Shown here: positions 21,801 to 36,800 of the stretch, one piece after another
How the letters are laid out: every line of letters starts with the position of its first letter
Numbering within the stretch: position 1 is the first letter of the stretch
Assembly (NCBI RefSeq): GCF_000002235.5
Contig: NW_022145537.1
Span: 248,001-312,000, forward strand
Reading direction: 5' to 3'
DNA length: 64,000 nucleotides
From: Strongylocentrotus purpuratus
Lineage: Eukaryota > Echinodermata > Echinoidea > Camarodonta > Strongylocentrotidae
Position numbers and translations under genes: made by a program
Notes under the pieces: model-generated
What the model saw: only the letters and a program-made list of their open reading frames with translations
What the model was told of the DNA's origin: nothing
The model's database searches: none

Positions 21801-24800
21801 TTGAAACCAACTGAAGTCCTATTAAAGTCCCAATGAGACCAATTAAAACCAACTGAAAAAATGAAAATTAAATTGGTGTTCAATTGGTTTCAATTGGATT
21901 TTTGTCTTGGGATGCCTCCCCAAGCGCTTGAAACCTCGCTTGCTCGGCTTTCTATGAACCTATTTTTGTTTAAACTCTTGAATCACCCCTGATATATAAC
22001 ATTAAACGTGCATGTGAAAAATAACCTGTAAAAAGCAATAACAGGTTAAATTTGTGTTTTAAACCTGTTCAGAGGACATTTCTTCAGATTGCAGGTTTAA
22101 CAAATTATGATAGAAATTTACATGCTAAAGATTAAACTGCATCTCATCTGGCATGCTAAAGATTTAACCTGCTAAAACTGTATTTTGCAAAACGCATGCT
22201 AATTTTAAACTGCAGGCTGAGATTTAGCCTGCTAAAAACTGTTAGACTGTGTTTTGCAAAATGCATGCTAATAACAGGCTAAAATTTAACCTCCCAATAA
22301 ACAGAACACTAAAAAGTAACCTCTTTTGGGAGTGTATTTTAAGTGATTTTAAAGTATAGTGCTTTTTGAACTAGATTTAAACGTTATCGACACGTGCCTT
22401 CATTTAAACAGAAAAGGTACTCCTGTTCACGTTTTCATCTAACCTAAAAACCACCAGTTTATTACGCGACTAGAGTAACGTCATTCCACGTACCTCTGTA
22501 AATCAAGTGTTTATGACCAAATAACCACTTGACCAAGCAACGAGTTTTTTGTCCGTTAACCGATGGTGGCGATAAATACGTAATTATTTGGTCTTGCAAG
22601 CACCTTTATCAATTGGTTTCACAGGTAATCCAAGGTTGATGGTAATAATCACGTTACTTACACCGGCTAATCGTCTAATTGTTCTGTCCGTGAATCTCTG
22701 GTTATATTAAATTAGTAATTCTGAGGTGTCTTACACACCTCTTTAAATGGTTTCAAAGTTACCATAAATTTCTGGGTTATGATCACGTGGCTCAAGCTGA
22801 TTACTAATCTAAGCTGTGAATACGTGATATGTAGGTATGAAAATTCGTAATTATTAAGTGTTTTAAAACACCTTTTTAAATGGTAGTCAAAGTTGCCATA
22901 AGTTCCGCGGTGATGATCTCGTGACTCAAACGGATTATTAATCTAAGCTGGGCATACGTGACTTTTAGGTGTGAAAAATAAGGCATGATTAGGTGTCTTA
23001 AAACACCTATTTAAATGGTAGTCAAAGTTGCCATAAGTTCCGCGGTGATGATCTCGTGACTCAAACGGATTATTAATCTATAAGCTGGGCATACGTGACT
23101 TTTAGGTGTGAAAAATAAGGCATGATTAGGTGTCTTAAAACATCTATTTAAATGGTAGTCAACGTTGCCAGCAGTTCCGTGGTGATGATCTCGTGACTCA
23201 AACGGATTATTAATATAAGCTGGGTATTCCGTGTTTTCCAGGTGTGAAAATGAGTTAGTTATGGGTGTGTTGATGGTTTCACGGTTACCATTTAAGTTCG
23301 AGTCCGTGGTGATAATCCCGTGACTGTTGGCATATTTCTATGTTCATCAGTTGATAACTGACTGTTGGCATATTTTCATTGCACCAGTTGATTACTGGAG
23401 TGTGCATATTTCCAGTTGCACCAGTTGATGACTGAGTGTTGGCATATTTCGAGTTGAACCAGCTGACACCAATTAATTTGCATATTGAATATGGGGTGCG
23501 TGCAGATCTATGTTTTTTAAACAATTTATCTGAATTTACAGCATATTTCGTACTTACTGATGATTTAGTTATATGCAATTCATTTCGAAAATACTACAAA
23601 TATAAATTACCAGTTATTAGGACATTTCGCTACTTCGTATAAATTACATTTAGGTAAACATGAATAAGGGAAACATTAACTATGAACTAAAATAATGTCA
23701 ATAAAGTACAAGTATACGAACATTTTTTGATTAATTCAATTATGTAAGTCTACTTATTACCAATGCCTTTACATTGGAAATACAGACGTACCAGTATTGA
23801 AGTATTGTTGCTGTTCAACTGGTTGGAAGTTTTACCAAATGGTTCTAATGGCTCAGCTAGACCAGTTGAATTATAACTGACCTGGATCAACTGGATCATT
23901 TAGCCCCTTTCAATTTCCAGGGTTACCAGTTGGCATTAAATGGTTCATCAACTGGACCAGTTGCAACTAGCTTTCTCTTCTGGGATGTTTGCACCCCCCC
24001 CCCCCCCAACCCCCTGTAATCCCAAACTGCTTCCGGCGCGCCTGGACGTAATTATGGAAGATCCAAGACACGATGTTCAGAAACGGGATGAGAACGTCAT
24101 TATTTTGGTTTATTTATTGTGTAACATTTGCGTAATTATTGGGTTGAACGCGGGTTACAGTAACATACTTCCTCTTCGACGTAAATTTCACGTGAATGAA
24201 GAACATGATTCATCTCAAGTCAGCCTCGTAATATTCACGTGAATTTCACGCAGATATTTTGACTAAAACTATCACCAACGCTTCACGTGTTTCTGTGACG
24301 CGATAATTTCGTTTATGAAGATGTAATTTCATAACCAAACAAACACGGGAGTATTAGGTTTACAAACCATGGTCTCCAAGGTAGGGATAATCACATAATT
24401 ATAATGGTGATATTGCAGTGACAATTGCGTGATTTAGTGTACGTGTGTTTTAAGTTACCTAGTGCAATAAACGTATTAACACATTTACGTAAATGTCCGG
24501 TGTTTGAAGAACGTAACTCTCCTCAAGTCGATACCTTGATATTGACGTGATTTTCACGTGATTTTGTTTATTGGGCTGCTAAAACATGTAAGACTGATTT
24601 TGCAAAATGCAGGCTAAAATTTAACCTGCTAAAACATGTAAGACTGATTTTGCAAAATACAGGCTAAAATTTAACATGCAATAGAATAATTAGCATGTAT
24701 TTAAGAATGCAGGCCAAACGCAGGTTCAAAGCAGGCTAAATAAGCCTGCGTTTTCGGTAAGGGCAAGCTATCTAAATTATTGTCTGCCTTCCTATTTGTT

Positions 24801-27800
24801 TTCACTACATGTACTCCTTGCTGTAGAGATTTAAAAAATATAATGTATTGCCACTCAATACTCATAAGATAATAGCAAAGAAATATGACAAATGAAAATT
24901 AAATGAAAAATACAAAAACGAAACAGAAGTAGTGTTGCTGGGTACCAGATACACTGTAGGCAGATACATGTACAGGCTGGCAAATTTGGTTAATTGAAAT
25001 GATTAAATTGTTCACACAAAAAAGGGTGTTTGTTTACATTGACACCATCCAAAGTCCATGTTTACATGTCTTCATATTTTCCTGTTTTATTTACATGTAG
25101 TGTGTTCATTTTGACATATAAAACATGTACCGGTACACAAATAAGGGTGGGGAATATTGTTGGTAAAACTCATGAAGATAGATAATTTATTAAAGTGCTG
25201 AAACTTTTGAAACAAGAATTGAAATGGTAAGTGTTGATATCTTCATATCTTCTTTGGAAGTGTTATGGCTGATCTACAAACAACAGTTTTTGTCAACCTG
25301 TTATTCACAGGTCTTTCTTTATATATGAAAGATACATACATTTATTTGGAATTTGCCCAAATAGAAGAACACTGTACAATGTATGTCATGGGGAGAACAA
25401 TAAGTCTTTATGAACGTAATATAATCCTATTATTCTAGTAGTCAATAAATTACATAAAATGTACATGTTGGCCTTCCCGTGATACATGTAGAATTGAGTT
25501 TGAAGGAAGTTTATTGATCTAGAATGAGACCATTTAAAAATATTCTCACAAGTCAAAGACTTTGGTCAATGTTTTGTGTTGCATCTACTGTATGTCATCA
25601 TTCAAATTACTTTGGTTTGTCAAGAACATGCATGGGTAACATTTGCAAACTACATGTAGGCCTGAGATTGAGATTGTCAGTTCTGGAATTAAATGTGATC
25701 TGCCTGTGCTGGAATTTATTCAAAGAAGTGGAAGCAAAAATTGAGTTATGATGATCATTAAGTAGTAATAATGGCTGTGGCAGTAATTATTTGATGATTG
25801 TGAAACAGTAAAGGTGTTTAGATAATAACAATGTATGGCTCTAGATGACTTTAGTGATCTCTCTTCTCTAATTTACTTTTTGTGGTAAAAAAACCCCCTC
25901 AAACAAGGAGCAAGAAGGTGATGGTATTCTTTAGTTAAAGGTAATACAAAGTTTTGGTATGGGGTAATGAATTTGGTTTAAATGAACATATTGGAAGCAT
26001 ATGCAAGCCTACAATATTCAGTGATCGATGCGGTTGAAATCGAGTCTAAAGTGATGAAATTGTAAATAATAAACTCTTTATTTTGTATGGCGCCCTCTCA
26101 AGATCAAGATCTTAATTTATCTATAAAACAATGTTATTTGACTAAAATCGACCAATTTGCTATTACTGTTTGGAATATATATATCAGATCTGCATATTCT
26201 GAGATTTTTATAGTCGCAGCTACCATCGTCTGGCCGTTATAGGCGCTATTTCAAATTTATAAAAATTTACCGGGAGCACCGGTAAAATTCGATATTCAAT
26301 TTTTCTCGAAAGCAGAAGAGTTTTAGGGGCTAACATTTTTAGTGCTTATAATACATCCGTAGGGGCATCCAAATATATCAAAATTGTAAAGAATCACTAT
26401 CCAGCCAATTTTCAAAATTTACCAACACTTCGTAATACCTTTAAAACTGTTATCAGCTATACGCGAGGTGATGACTCATTTCGTAGCGTAAGAAATAAGG
26501 TACAAAGAGAAATCAGCTCTGCCAAGAAAAGTCTCTATAGCAGGAAAGTGGAACATCTGAAACAAAGTGAACCTGGGAAATGGCACCAGCAAATTCGCCA
26601 CTTAGCAGGACTCAAGAAACAGTCTCTCAGCTTTCCAGCCGACAAATCCGACTTGGAGATTGCGAATGAGATAAACGCTCATTTTAGCCGGATTTGCTCG
26701 GCCCTTCCATCTCTCGACCTGGCTTCGCTGCCGGACTACCTCCCTGCGCCGACACCACCTCCAATCATCGAGCGACAAAAGGTCTTTGAATGCCTACGAA
26801 AAGTCAATGTCTCCAAGGCTGGTCACCCGAACGACTGCCCAACACGCCTCATCAAGGAATTTGCGTACGAGCTGTCTGAGCCGCTCACCCACATTTTCAA
26901 CTGCTGTTTGAAAAATGGATGTTTCCCACATATCTGGAAAAATGCATCAGTATGTCCAGTGCCTAAGGTCCGGCCGGCAACGACACCTGACCAACTGAGG
27001 CCCATTTCTATCACGTCAGTATTAGCACGAGTGTTTGAGGGATTCCTTGCCCGTTGGATTATTGAGGATGTGCACCATGCTATTGATCCCCAACAGTTTG
27101 GGAACATGCCCGGAACATCAATTTGCCATTACTTAATCAGTCTCTTGGATAATGCTCATCGGGGAATTGACCGACCTGGGAAGTATGTTAACTTATGCAT
27201 GATCGATTTCAGTAAAGCTTTCGATCATATCAACCATGTCACAGCAATCAGAAAAATGATTGACATAGGAGTTGACCGCTCCATTCTCCCGACTATCTGT
27301 AGTTTCCTGACGCAAAGAACGCAAACTGTTCGTTATCGTGGGGTTACATCAAATCTTTCCCACCTCTCTTGTGGTGTTCCGCAGGGAACTAAATTAGGAC
27401 CCATTATTTTCCTGATAATGGTTAATGATGCCGCGTTGTCTACAGAAAACCGCTGGAAATATGTCGATGATCTAAGCCTTCTAGAGGTTGTCAACAAGTC
27501 GGACCCTCCGCAGTTACAAACACACATTGATTCTCTTGTTGATTGGTGTGAAATAAACGACATGAGGCCCAATCCAACGAAGTGCAAAACCATGCTGATC
27601 TCATTCTTGCGTAATGCACCGCCTGCCCCCCGTTTGGAGATCAATGGTAATCAGCTTGAAGTGGTATCTTATATGAAATTACTTGGTATAACAATCCAAG
27701 ATAATCTTAAATGGGATCTACACATCAAAACCATCGTCAAAAACGCATCACGAAAACTATATGTACTGAGCAAACTTAAAAGGAACGGTGTCAACACTCG

Positions 27801-30800
27801 GGACTTGGTATTGATATACATGATGTACATTCGTCCGTGTCTTGAATTTGGTGTACCTGTTTGGTCATCTAGTTTAACTGTTGTCCAAGTAAACAGCATT
27901 GAGCGACTGCAGAGGAGAGCATTGGGTATCATCACTGGTACATTCCCCGACACCATGTCTTATGCTCAACTTCTGCAGTCGCTGAGTGTTGTCAGACTGT
28001 CTGAACGACGCTCTGTTCTTTGCGAAAAGTTTGCTAAATCCCTAATGATCTCAGACCGCCACCGCCATCTCTTACCTGAAACTAGACAAACTATCTCACA
28101 ACGCACTCTCCGCAACTCTCTCCAGCTCAATACCCCCAAAATGAGAACAGAGCGTTACAGACAGTCTCCCATTCCCCACTTCACACGAATCCTGAATTCA
28201 AATCTGTAGATATTTTCACTCAATATAATGACTATATGTGACTAAGATGTAATTTATTAATTTCTTGTCATGCCATTTAATGGGATTAAATAATATTTCA
28301 TAGTACCTGTATAATGATGGGACTATATTCTGTAAGTAAACATAAATTGTATATTTTGTATTATCATATCTCTCGGAAAATCATCTACCGGTATATAAAA
28401 ATATATTTCTAAAAGAAATGTCAACTAGGTTAAAAAAGACTACTTATTAATTTGAAAGTGTATTACTTAATTGCATATGACATTTAGAAAAGGGTAACAA
28501 CATATTTTACTATTTAAACGTTACAACTGCATAATTAGAACATGTATTATTTCAAGATTGTTTGAAATTAGTTGTTTAGTTCATTAGAATCAGTAATTAA
28601 TATAAAAAAGATTGCTAAAAGTATTGATTTCTTTATTCTTGTATGTATTTATAATTTGTAAACTGAATTGTATGAGTCTCCGGACTTTTTATTCAGTATG
28701 TTTTTATTTACAATAAAACCAGAATTGAAATGTACATACACAGGTGTACATGTACATGTATGTAAATGTTCTATTAAAGTAAATGAATTTTGAAAAGTCT
28801 CGGAACATGATCATGCAGGACTACGCTATACCAGCTATAGAGCTAACAGGGATCCCAAACTTACATGTACATGGACCATCAAAATAAAGACTAGGGTCAG
28901 AAGTTTGCTCCCCAGTGGGATCATAATTTTGACCTTGTACACCCCCTGTAGTTCATCTACAACTGCTGGGTGTGGTGATGACAAGTGGAATGGTATTGGA
29001 ACTAAGTAGCCTGGTAGGAACATGTACCCTGTACTTCATTTTTGGCATACTTAATAGCGTGAGCGTGTTGTTGTGCTTTTGTTTTGGTGTTTGGACTGAT
29101 ACTCCCCCTTGAGCTTGGGGTACATGTCACTGGGAAGAGGCGTGTCACTCAATGTCATCGTTATCATCATCTGCTGGGATGGATGTTGATTTGGGTATGG
29201 ATATGTCCATGTTTTGGGTAAGTGATAATGTTTAGCCTAAAAACAGGAAGAAAGTATTTCTTTCATCATGTTTACTGCTTGTCATGTTTACTTGTTCGTA
29301 TATTTACTTTTGAGTGCTGACTATGACTGATATACATGTATGTACATTTTTGTGAACACATGCTATCTCCTGTCTACACTGTACTAGACTTTTAAGTGGT
29401 TTTACAAGACACAATCCCTGGTTTTTCAAAGGCAGGACAAGTGTGACTATGAATACTAGTCTATTCAAGGAGTACAATGTGTAACTCTTTGGTATATTGT
29501 GGCAATCTTTTTGAGAGTAGTTTATGTAGACTGCCACTGCCATTCTCTAACTTTGTGAGCAGAAATCTAGACTTTCTTTGACAAATGTGCAGTATTGAAC
29601 ACTGCTTTGATTCATTGATGTCTAAGGTTTTGAATTGTAATAGCATGATTCTCATTGAAATTGAATTCCCTATTATATGAGCTCTTTCACCCGAGGCAAG
29701 ATATTTTCATAGGGTATTGTCAGCCTTGCCTTGCACGATAGGACAATACCTTATTTATCCAGACAAAGCAGAAATATTGTTACAAATGAATCTGGATTTA
29801 GAATTGCCTGATACATGTATGTACTTGTACATGTACATGTAGCATCTAAATATGGAAGACAAGTATTGGGTCAGCTGAAGTTATGAACTTTTGAGTACAC
29901 TACATGTACCATGTGAGTCAAAAAAAAGTTTACACCTAGAAAATTGCTGATTATTTTAAAAATCATCTATGAACAGTAAATTATTATACATCTTATGAAA
30001 AAGTGTTTTATCCCAAATCATTTGGTACCATTTTTGTGTGGTATGTGTTCACGCTTGGATGAACAGGTGGCATTGTTTGCAAGAGTGCAAAAATCGACTT
30101 GCGCCAAAGTGATGCCTTCAGTATGTATTATGTTGGGATTAGTGGAGTGAGAGAATGGATTGAATGTATCAATTGAAATGCATTGCATATGTGTTTTTGC
30201 AAAGGGCAAAGTCACACACACCCACACACACGCGCACAAATGTTCGTTGATATTTGATATTCGATATTTGATATGTGTGGCATGATTAATTTTGTTAGAG
30301 GTGTTATTGGATGTTCAAAGACCGAATTAATACCCAAATCCCAATCGTTTTATTCAAACATCACGTACATGTAGGCAACTTTGGCGCAAGTCGATTTTTG
30401 CACTCTCGCAAACAATGCCTCCTGTTCACCCAAGTGTGAACACATACCACACAAAAATGATACTGAATGATTTGGGATAAAACACTCTTTCATAAGATGT
30501 ATAATAATTTACTGTTCACAGATGATTTATAAAATAATTAGCAATTTTCTAGGTGTAAACTTTTTTTTGACTCACTCTGTATATACATGTAATGTACAAA
30601 ATAGGGCCTACAGCTGCTCATACATGTACATGTGCTGTACCTGCTTTCTGGTGTATCATTGGTGTATAATATATTACTCGTTCACCATATTTTTTTAATG
30701 CATTTCACAAAATGAAGGAGGTTTTAAGTACTGTATGTACAGTACATGTACATGTTTATTATGCTTTTCAAAAATTAACTTTATTTTCACTGAAATTGAA

Positions 30801-33800
30801 GTTGTTGTGTAGAACTGCTGATGATGTACATGTACTGTACATTTCTTGTACTCATTTGGAAAACATCCTTGGAAGAAGAAATCTTGACATTTACACAGCT
30901 GTTTCATCCAGCTCAGAGCGTGATCCCTAAATGCAGGGCTAAGATGGATTTAACCCAAATATCGTCTGCACTCGAAATATTGGGGAGATGTTGAGGCTAT
31001 TTTGTCATGATCGTGTCTGTACTAATTCTTGTTTGTTCATGTTTTTCTACAAATATTTATATGCATTCAAGGTTGGTTGGTCATGAGTAAAGTACTGGTT
31101 TGTACATTATTTTATTCCTGTGCTTGCTCCTGTAAAATAGCACAATTTTTGAAGCAAAATGAGAACCACGTACCGTAGCCATTTTCAGGATGTAAAAAAT
31201 AGAATTAATCTGAAGCATGTTCTATTGTTGTCGGGCTTTGGTCTGATTTGCCTGTATTATTCAAGATATACATGTACATGTATATCCTGTTATTTTTACC
31301 ATGCATAATATGGCTCTATTTACATTGACATGTTGGCTACATTGTACTGAAGCTACATTATAAAAGGCACTTGATGCTCATGGAATATGATCAGCTCTTT
31401 CTTTTTTCTCTCTCTGTACTACCTGTACATTCAGACTTTACCTAAGATATCAGAACATGTAAAAGAGTGCTTAATCTGTAGATCCTCCCTGTAATGCTGT
31501 GTCAGATTATACCTGCAGTCGTTAATTAATTTGTGGGAGTAAATCTATAAATCTAATTGGTCTTGTCTTGCATTTAAAACAAGATTTAGTCATGAAGTTA
31601 CTCAGTATCGGCTGCTCGAATTTCATATTTCATGTTATGATAGACATGTTATACTGCAATAATGTTGATTTATGATAGGAGGGGCTCATGTTTAATCAAT
31701 CTTGTTTTTGGATCAGCGAGTTTAGCAATATCAGCCACTGAATTGCTCCATGTTTGAATTTCAGATTTCAGGTTTGGTAGTGAACAGTATTACTTTGAAT
31801 AAAGTACCGTAGACACATTACCACCAAGTCACACCATACATGTAGTCTATGGAATAATAATGCAGTCACGCATGACACAGTGTGAGAGTGTCTTACTTTA
31901 TTTCAAGCAGTACTGTATTTACTACAATAATGTTAATGATTCATGACAGAAAGATTAATGATTATTAACTTGCTGTATTTCTCTGTCCATTGTCAAGATA
32001 ATGCTGCATGTAAGTGCTATTGTAAATCACAGCATTTTCAATCAGAATTAAGTAAATTTAGGGGGCACAATCACGGACATCAATTTTCTTTCAAGGCCTT
32101 CATACAGAGCTGACAAGCATAACATTTTCCCCGGAATTTTTGTGTTTTTTTCTCATAATTGCGGTACAGTGTAGTACGTTTTTATGCCTCCGCCACCGAA
32201 GGTGGTGCCGGAGGCATCATGTTTTCGGGTTGTCCGTCCGTACGTCCGTCCCGTTTGACCGTTATCACAATATCTCAAGAACCATTTAAGATTTAAACTT
32301 AAGACTCGGGAATAGTATTTATCACTATAGGAAGACGATCTGATTAGATTTTGGAGTACGTAGGTCAAAGGTCACAGGTCACAGAGGTCAACTTATGAAA
32401 TTCCTTGTATTGAGTTTGTTAGCGCGATATCTCAAGAACCATTCGAGATTTAAACTTCAATCTTAAGGATAGTATGTATCACCATAGGAAGACGATCTGA
32501 TTAGATTTTGGAGCACGTATGTCAAAGGTCAAGGGTCACAGAGGTCAACTTATGAAATTCCATACATTGAGATTGTTATCATGATATCTCAAGAACCACT
32601 GGAGATTTAAACTTCAAACTTAGTGATAGTGTGTATCACTATAGGAAAACAATCTGATTACATTTTGGAGCATGTAGGTCAAAGGTCAAGGGTCATAGAG
32701 GTCAACTTATGGAATTCCATACATTGAGATTGTTATCATGATATCTCAAGAACCACTGGAGATTTAAACTTCAAACTTAGTAATAGTGTGTATCACTATA
32801 GGAAAACAATCTGATTACATTTTGGAGCACGCAGGTCAAAGGTCAAGGGTCATAGAGGTCAACTTATGAAATTCGATACATTGAGCGGAGGCTTCATTTT
32901 CGACTGCGCGCAGTCAAAATTCCATCTAGTTTCTTCATAAAATACTTTTTTTCTAAATTTTTCTTTTTGTTTGTTTTTGTGTGCACATACCGCACGTCAG
33001 TCAAATGCCCTAAACTGTTGATCACTACAGTACTGTAATAGAGATTTTCAATAGAGATTTGTGATTTACAAAGAGTAAAACAAAAAAAGTGAAAGGCATA
33101 AATATTTTCAAAAAGAATGAAATGCCAATATTACCAAAAAAATATCATAAAAATTTAAAAAAGAATGAAATGCCAACAAAATATCATAGACATTTCTGCA
33201 TTGGTTGGAAGTTTTGTTTGGATGAATTCCTTTTTTTTGCCATCATGGTCCCTTTTTTTTTGGTTGCACGAGGTTGGCAGCTCTGTTCATATGCTTAATA
33301 TATATGTTTGAAAACTTTCTACAGGAAATATAAAGAAATATATGTTGCTTTAGAAAATGAAATGGATGGCGTAGTAGCTTCTACATTCATATTCATATTC
33401 ATATTCATATTTACACCATTGTTTCATTTGTTTGATTGAAAATCGAAATTAATCCTATTTCATTTTTTTACTTTCATCTTTTGTATGCAGGTGGGTCCAT
33501 TCACAGCAGTATAGATGTGATGTCCCAGGCATCTGATGACCACCATTCAGCTATAGCATCATCAGTGATATCTTCAAGAGGAAGCTTCTCAGGATCCCAT
33601 GACAACATCTCCAGCTCCAGGGAGTACATGCCGTTAGAATCATCGTCCTCGTCTCCCAAGCCGGGAAATGTTACCCCTAACTCAGAAGGGTGGGTCAAGT
33701 TTGGAGACTCCAGGAAAGTTGTAAGTTCAACCCCGCTGAAGAGTGTGGTCCCAGAGAAGGGGATCAAAGAAAACGGTAGTCTGGATAACTCAAGAGTGTC

Positions 33801-36800
33801 CAGTCCTGCCCCTGTAAATTGGGTGCAGTTTGAGGACGACCATGATGTGACTTTGTCCTCAACGTCCTCAAGACCATCACCTATCTTGTCATCTTGTGAC
33901 GACTCTATCACTCGTGAATCTCCATTAGAGGATCTCAGTGCAAGGAGCAATAGCAGACCTCTTGAGATCCCCAAAAAGGTCAATCAAAATGTTATTCCTG
34001 GTCATACGCAAGTGGAGAAACTGAAACAGGGAGATGTAAGATCAGGGATTAACCTTAATTCTTCCAGGACAGTTACAGCCAGTTCAACTCCTATACACAT
34101 GTCAGACCATGCAAATGACTTAGAAGTGTCCAGGTTTTCTGAAGTAGCTACTGGGCCAGAGACAAATTACGATACAGCAACTCCAGGAAACCCCTTCAAG
34201 GCAGACATGTTGACTCTAGAGCAGTTGGAGAAACAGAAAGCCATGGTTGAACAGGCTTGGAGGACTGTCTCTCCCTTCAACCCTTTCCTCAACATGGGAG
34301 GTTTACAGTTAGCAAGCACACCTGTGAAATCTAATGCACAGCCCATATGGACAACCTTTGATGAAAAAGATGGTGCTTCAGCAAATACTCAGATAGTATC
34401 CAGCAGTCCAGGGAATCCATTTGCAGGCATGGCAGCAGCTTCTAATGTGCATAACAGATCTAATATGGCTGCGACATTCAACCCTCAGCAGCAAGCACAG
34501 GGACAAGTGATCTTTGCAGCTGCTGCAGCTGCACAACAAAGTGCAGCAGCATCTCAACAAAGTGTAGCAGCTTCACAACCAGCGAAGCAAGTTATGGCAG
34601 TACAACCATTGATGCAGTCCAGTGGTGTTCAACCTGGAGACCAACGGACAGCAGCTATTCTTTCACCCAGTGCCTACGCATCTCAGCCCATCAGTCCGAT
34701 TGGTATGAAACCAAACCAGTGGCAGCAGCAACAACAACAACAGTTTTTCCCGTCAACATATTCTTCATCGCATCTGAACATTCCTCCAGGCAAGCAGACA
34801 TTGGCAGCCATTGTTTCACCTACAACAACATCAACTACAGAAGGAAGTGATATGCCCGACAGTGGCAAACTACCTTTTAACACCCAGACAAGCATCAAGT
34901 CAAATTTGTCCTCTCCTAGGAGTGACAAGCTGTTTCAGGATCAGTACCCTCGTGAACATATGGATCTATCAGAAGGATGGCCTCTAAAATTCAGAGTACC
35001 TGATAAGAAACGAATAGCAGGCTCGCGTACATGGCAACCTATCTATGCGAGGCTTTCTGAAGGAAACATCCTCCAGTTGTTTCACGACAGGACTAGAAAG
35101 GAACCGTTCCGGGAACTTCCCTTGCAGAGCAACTATGAGATAGGCCGTCCAAATCTTCAGCAGTATGATGCAAAGGGTAAAATTCATACAGTCAAACTGC
35201 TGTACATGTCCTACAAAGAAAAGAGGAAAGTCAGTGCCAAGGCAATGTATGACAAAGGAGTTAGCCTTGAAGAGCTTATGAAGCTTGGCTCACTTGACTT
35301 TAAAGTGTACCAGAGCTTTGTGTTTACTATCAATGATGCCTTGATGAAATTGACTCTCTACCAGGATAGAGGTGCCCACTACCAACAGGATATGATCAAA
35401 GTGGTTGTTTCTGACGAATGCCGCTGCCTTGTCAATGGCAATGGAGATGTTGTGCGGCAATCCATTTCTGTTGACCTTAATGTCTTATCTTTTCTCTCTG
35501 GGAGTCCTGACTGTGCAATAGGCCTGAACGATGTCCAGATCAAAGGTTTGGATGTTGTGGCCAGACAACACATCATCCCCAACAAAACATCAGATTGGAT
35601 CAAGATGCATAACGTAGAACTTCACAAATGTGCAAATAAAAATGTGTTCGTGGACTCTCGAATGATCGAGTTTCAACCGTTGAATGCCTGTCACTTTAGG
35701 CTCATGCAGTTTCACATACAGCCTTCAGAAGAAGAGGACTTACCCCTCCAGGTCAGAGCTGCTTTCTCAGGTGAAGGTACACACATGGAACTCAGGGTGG
35801 ATCTGCTGGTACCAGGTAATATAATTTTACTCCTCCATAGGCATGGGGCATCTATACAATTGCAGTTGATCCAAATCAATCTCAAGTCCTCCAATCAATC
35901 ACAAGTTTGCAGTCTCCTATCTTGTACATATATGGTTGCGATTGATGTCAATCACAGATAAGTAGCAATTAATATCAACTCTTTATAAGACAGGGGCCCA
36001 GAACTGGATTCTGAGTCATTTAAGATTCACTGCTTGTGTTTTGAATTTCAGTGCTTTCCAATTTTTGTAATCCTTCAGTAAGTTGTAACATGTTATCTTT
36101 TCATATGCCCTCATCTGTGTCTTTCAGCCTGCACCGGCAAGCGGAATCCGAGCCATTACCAGTGTGAGAACATCCTTGTTCACATTCCTGTCCCGGACCA
36201 TTGGGTCTCTTACTTCAGGAAACCCAAGCGGATGGGGCAGTCCTCGATCCATGCAGTCATCAAGAGGCCAGATCTTATCAAGAGAGGTAAATATTTTTAA
36301 TATTGCTGATTTAGGAATTCTCAAAAGTTGTAAGTTCAACTTTAGCTTTGGCTGAGATGAAAAATGAAAAAAAAAGAATTTCATTACCAGACATCTTTTT
36401 GTCGTTGTTGGAAACTGCTGGAAGGTAAATTGCTGAAAGGTAAAAACGCAATCCAATGCATACATACAGTATGATTATTTAATAGTGTACACTCATATTG
36501 GATTTAAAAAAAAAAAAGTGAAATTCACAACGGTAAATCATTCCAACAGTAGGAGAAAGTTGCTTATACAATCATGGAGATCTAATTGTCCTATCAACCA
36601 CAGTGAAAAACAATTTGATCAAAAACCTGCTGAAAGAACCAAGTGTACAATTTAAGCAGATAATTTGCAGTTCTTTATTCTTTAGAATTAAACAAGGCAT
36701 GCTTTATAGCCATACAAGATGATATCCAGGATTCATTTCTCATCTGACTACATCTTACATGACAGTGAAAAAACAAATCATTCACGAAAAAACAAAAACA

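Larger units (their letters stand above)
20307..24776. mobile_element. large non-coding terminal-inverted-repeat element, about 4.46 kb
   Basis: The left end has CCCTTACCGAAAAGGCAGG (from 20322) and the right end has the complement of CCCTTACCGAAAACGCAGG (to 24763). Symmetry extends outward through ATAGC to TTTAGAT, giving about 20307-24776. Subterminal GCAGGCTAA/TTAGCCTGC words recur many times near both ends, as in sites bound by transposases. The interior contains several unrelated tandem arrays and no ORF of note. Target duplication not resolved and superfamily unknown. It lies wholly inside stonin intron 1. Confidence 0.65.

Noticed and set aside
35816-35961. Extension of stonin exon 2 to the stop at 35961
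   Set aside because: The similarity to stonin stops at the GTAATA donor and resumes at 36128 in the matching phase. Retention of the intron would truncate the mu homology domain.
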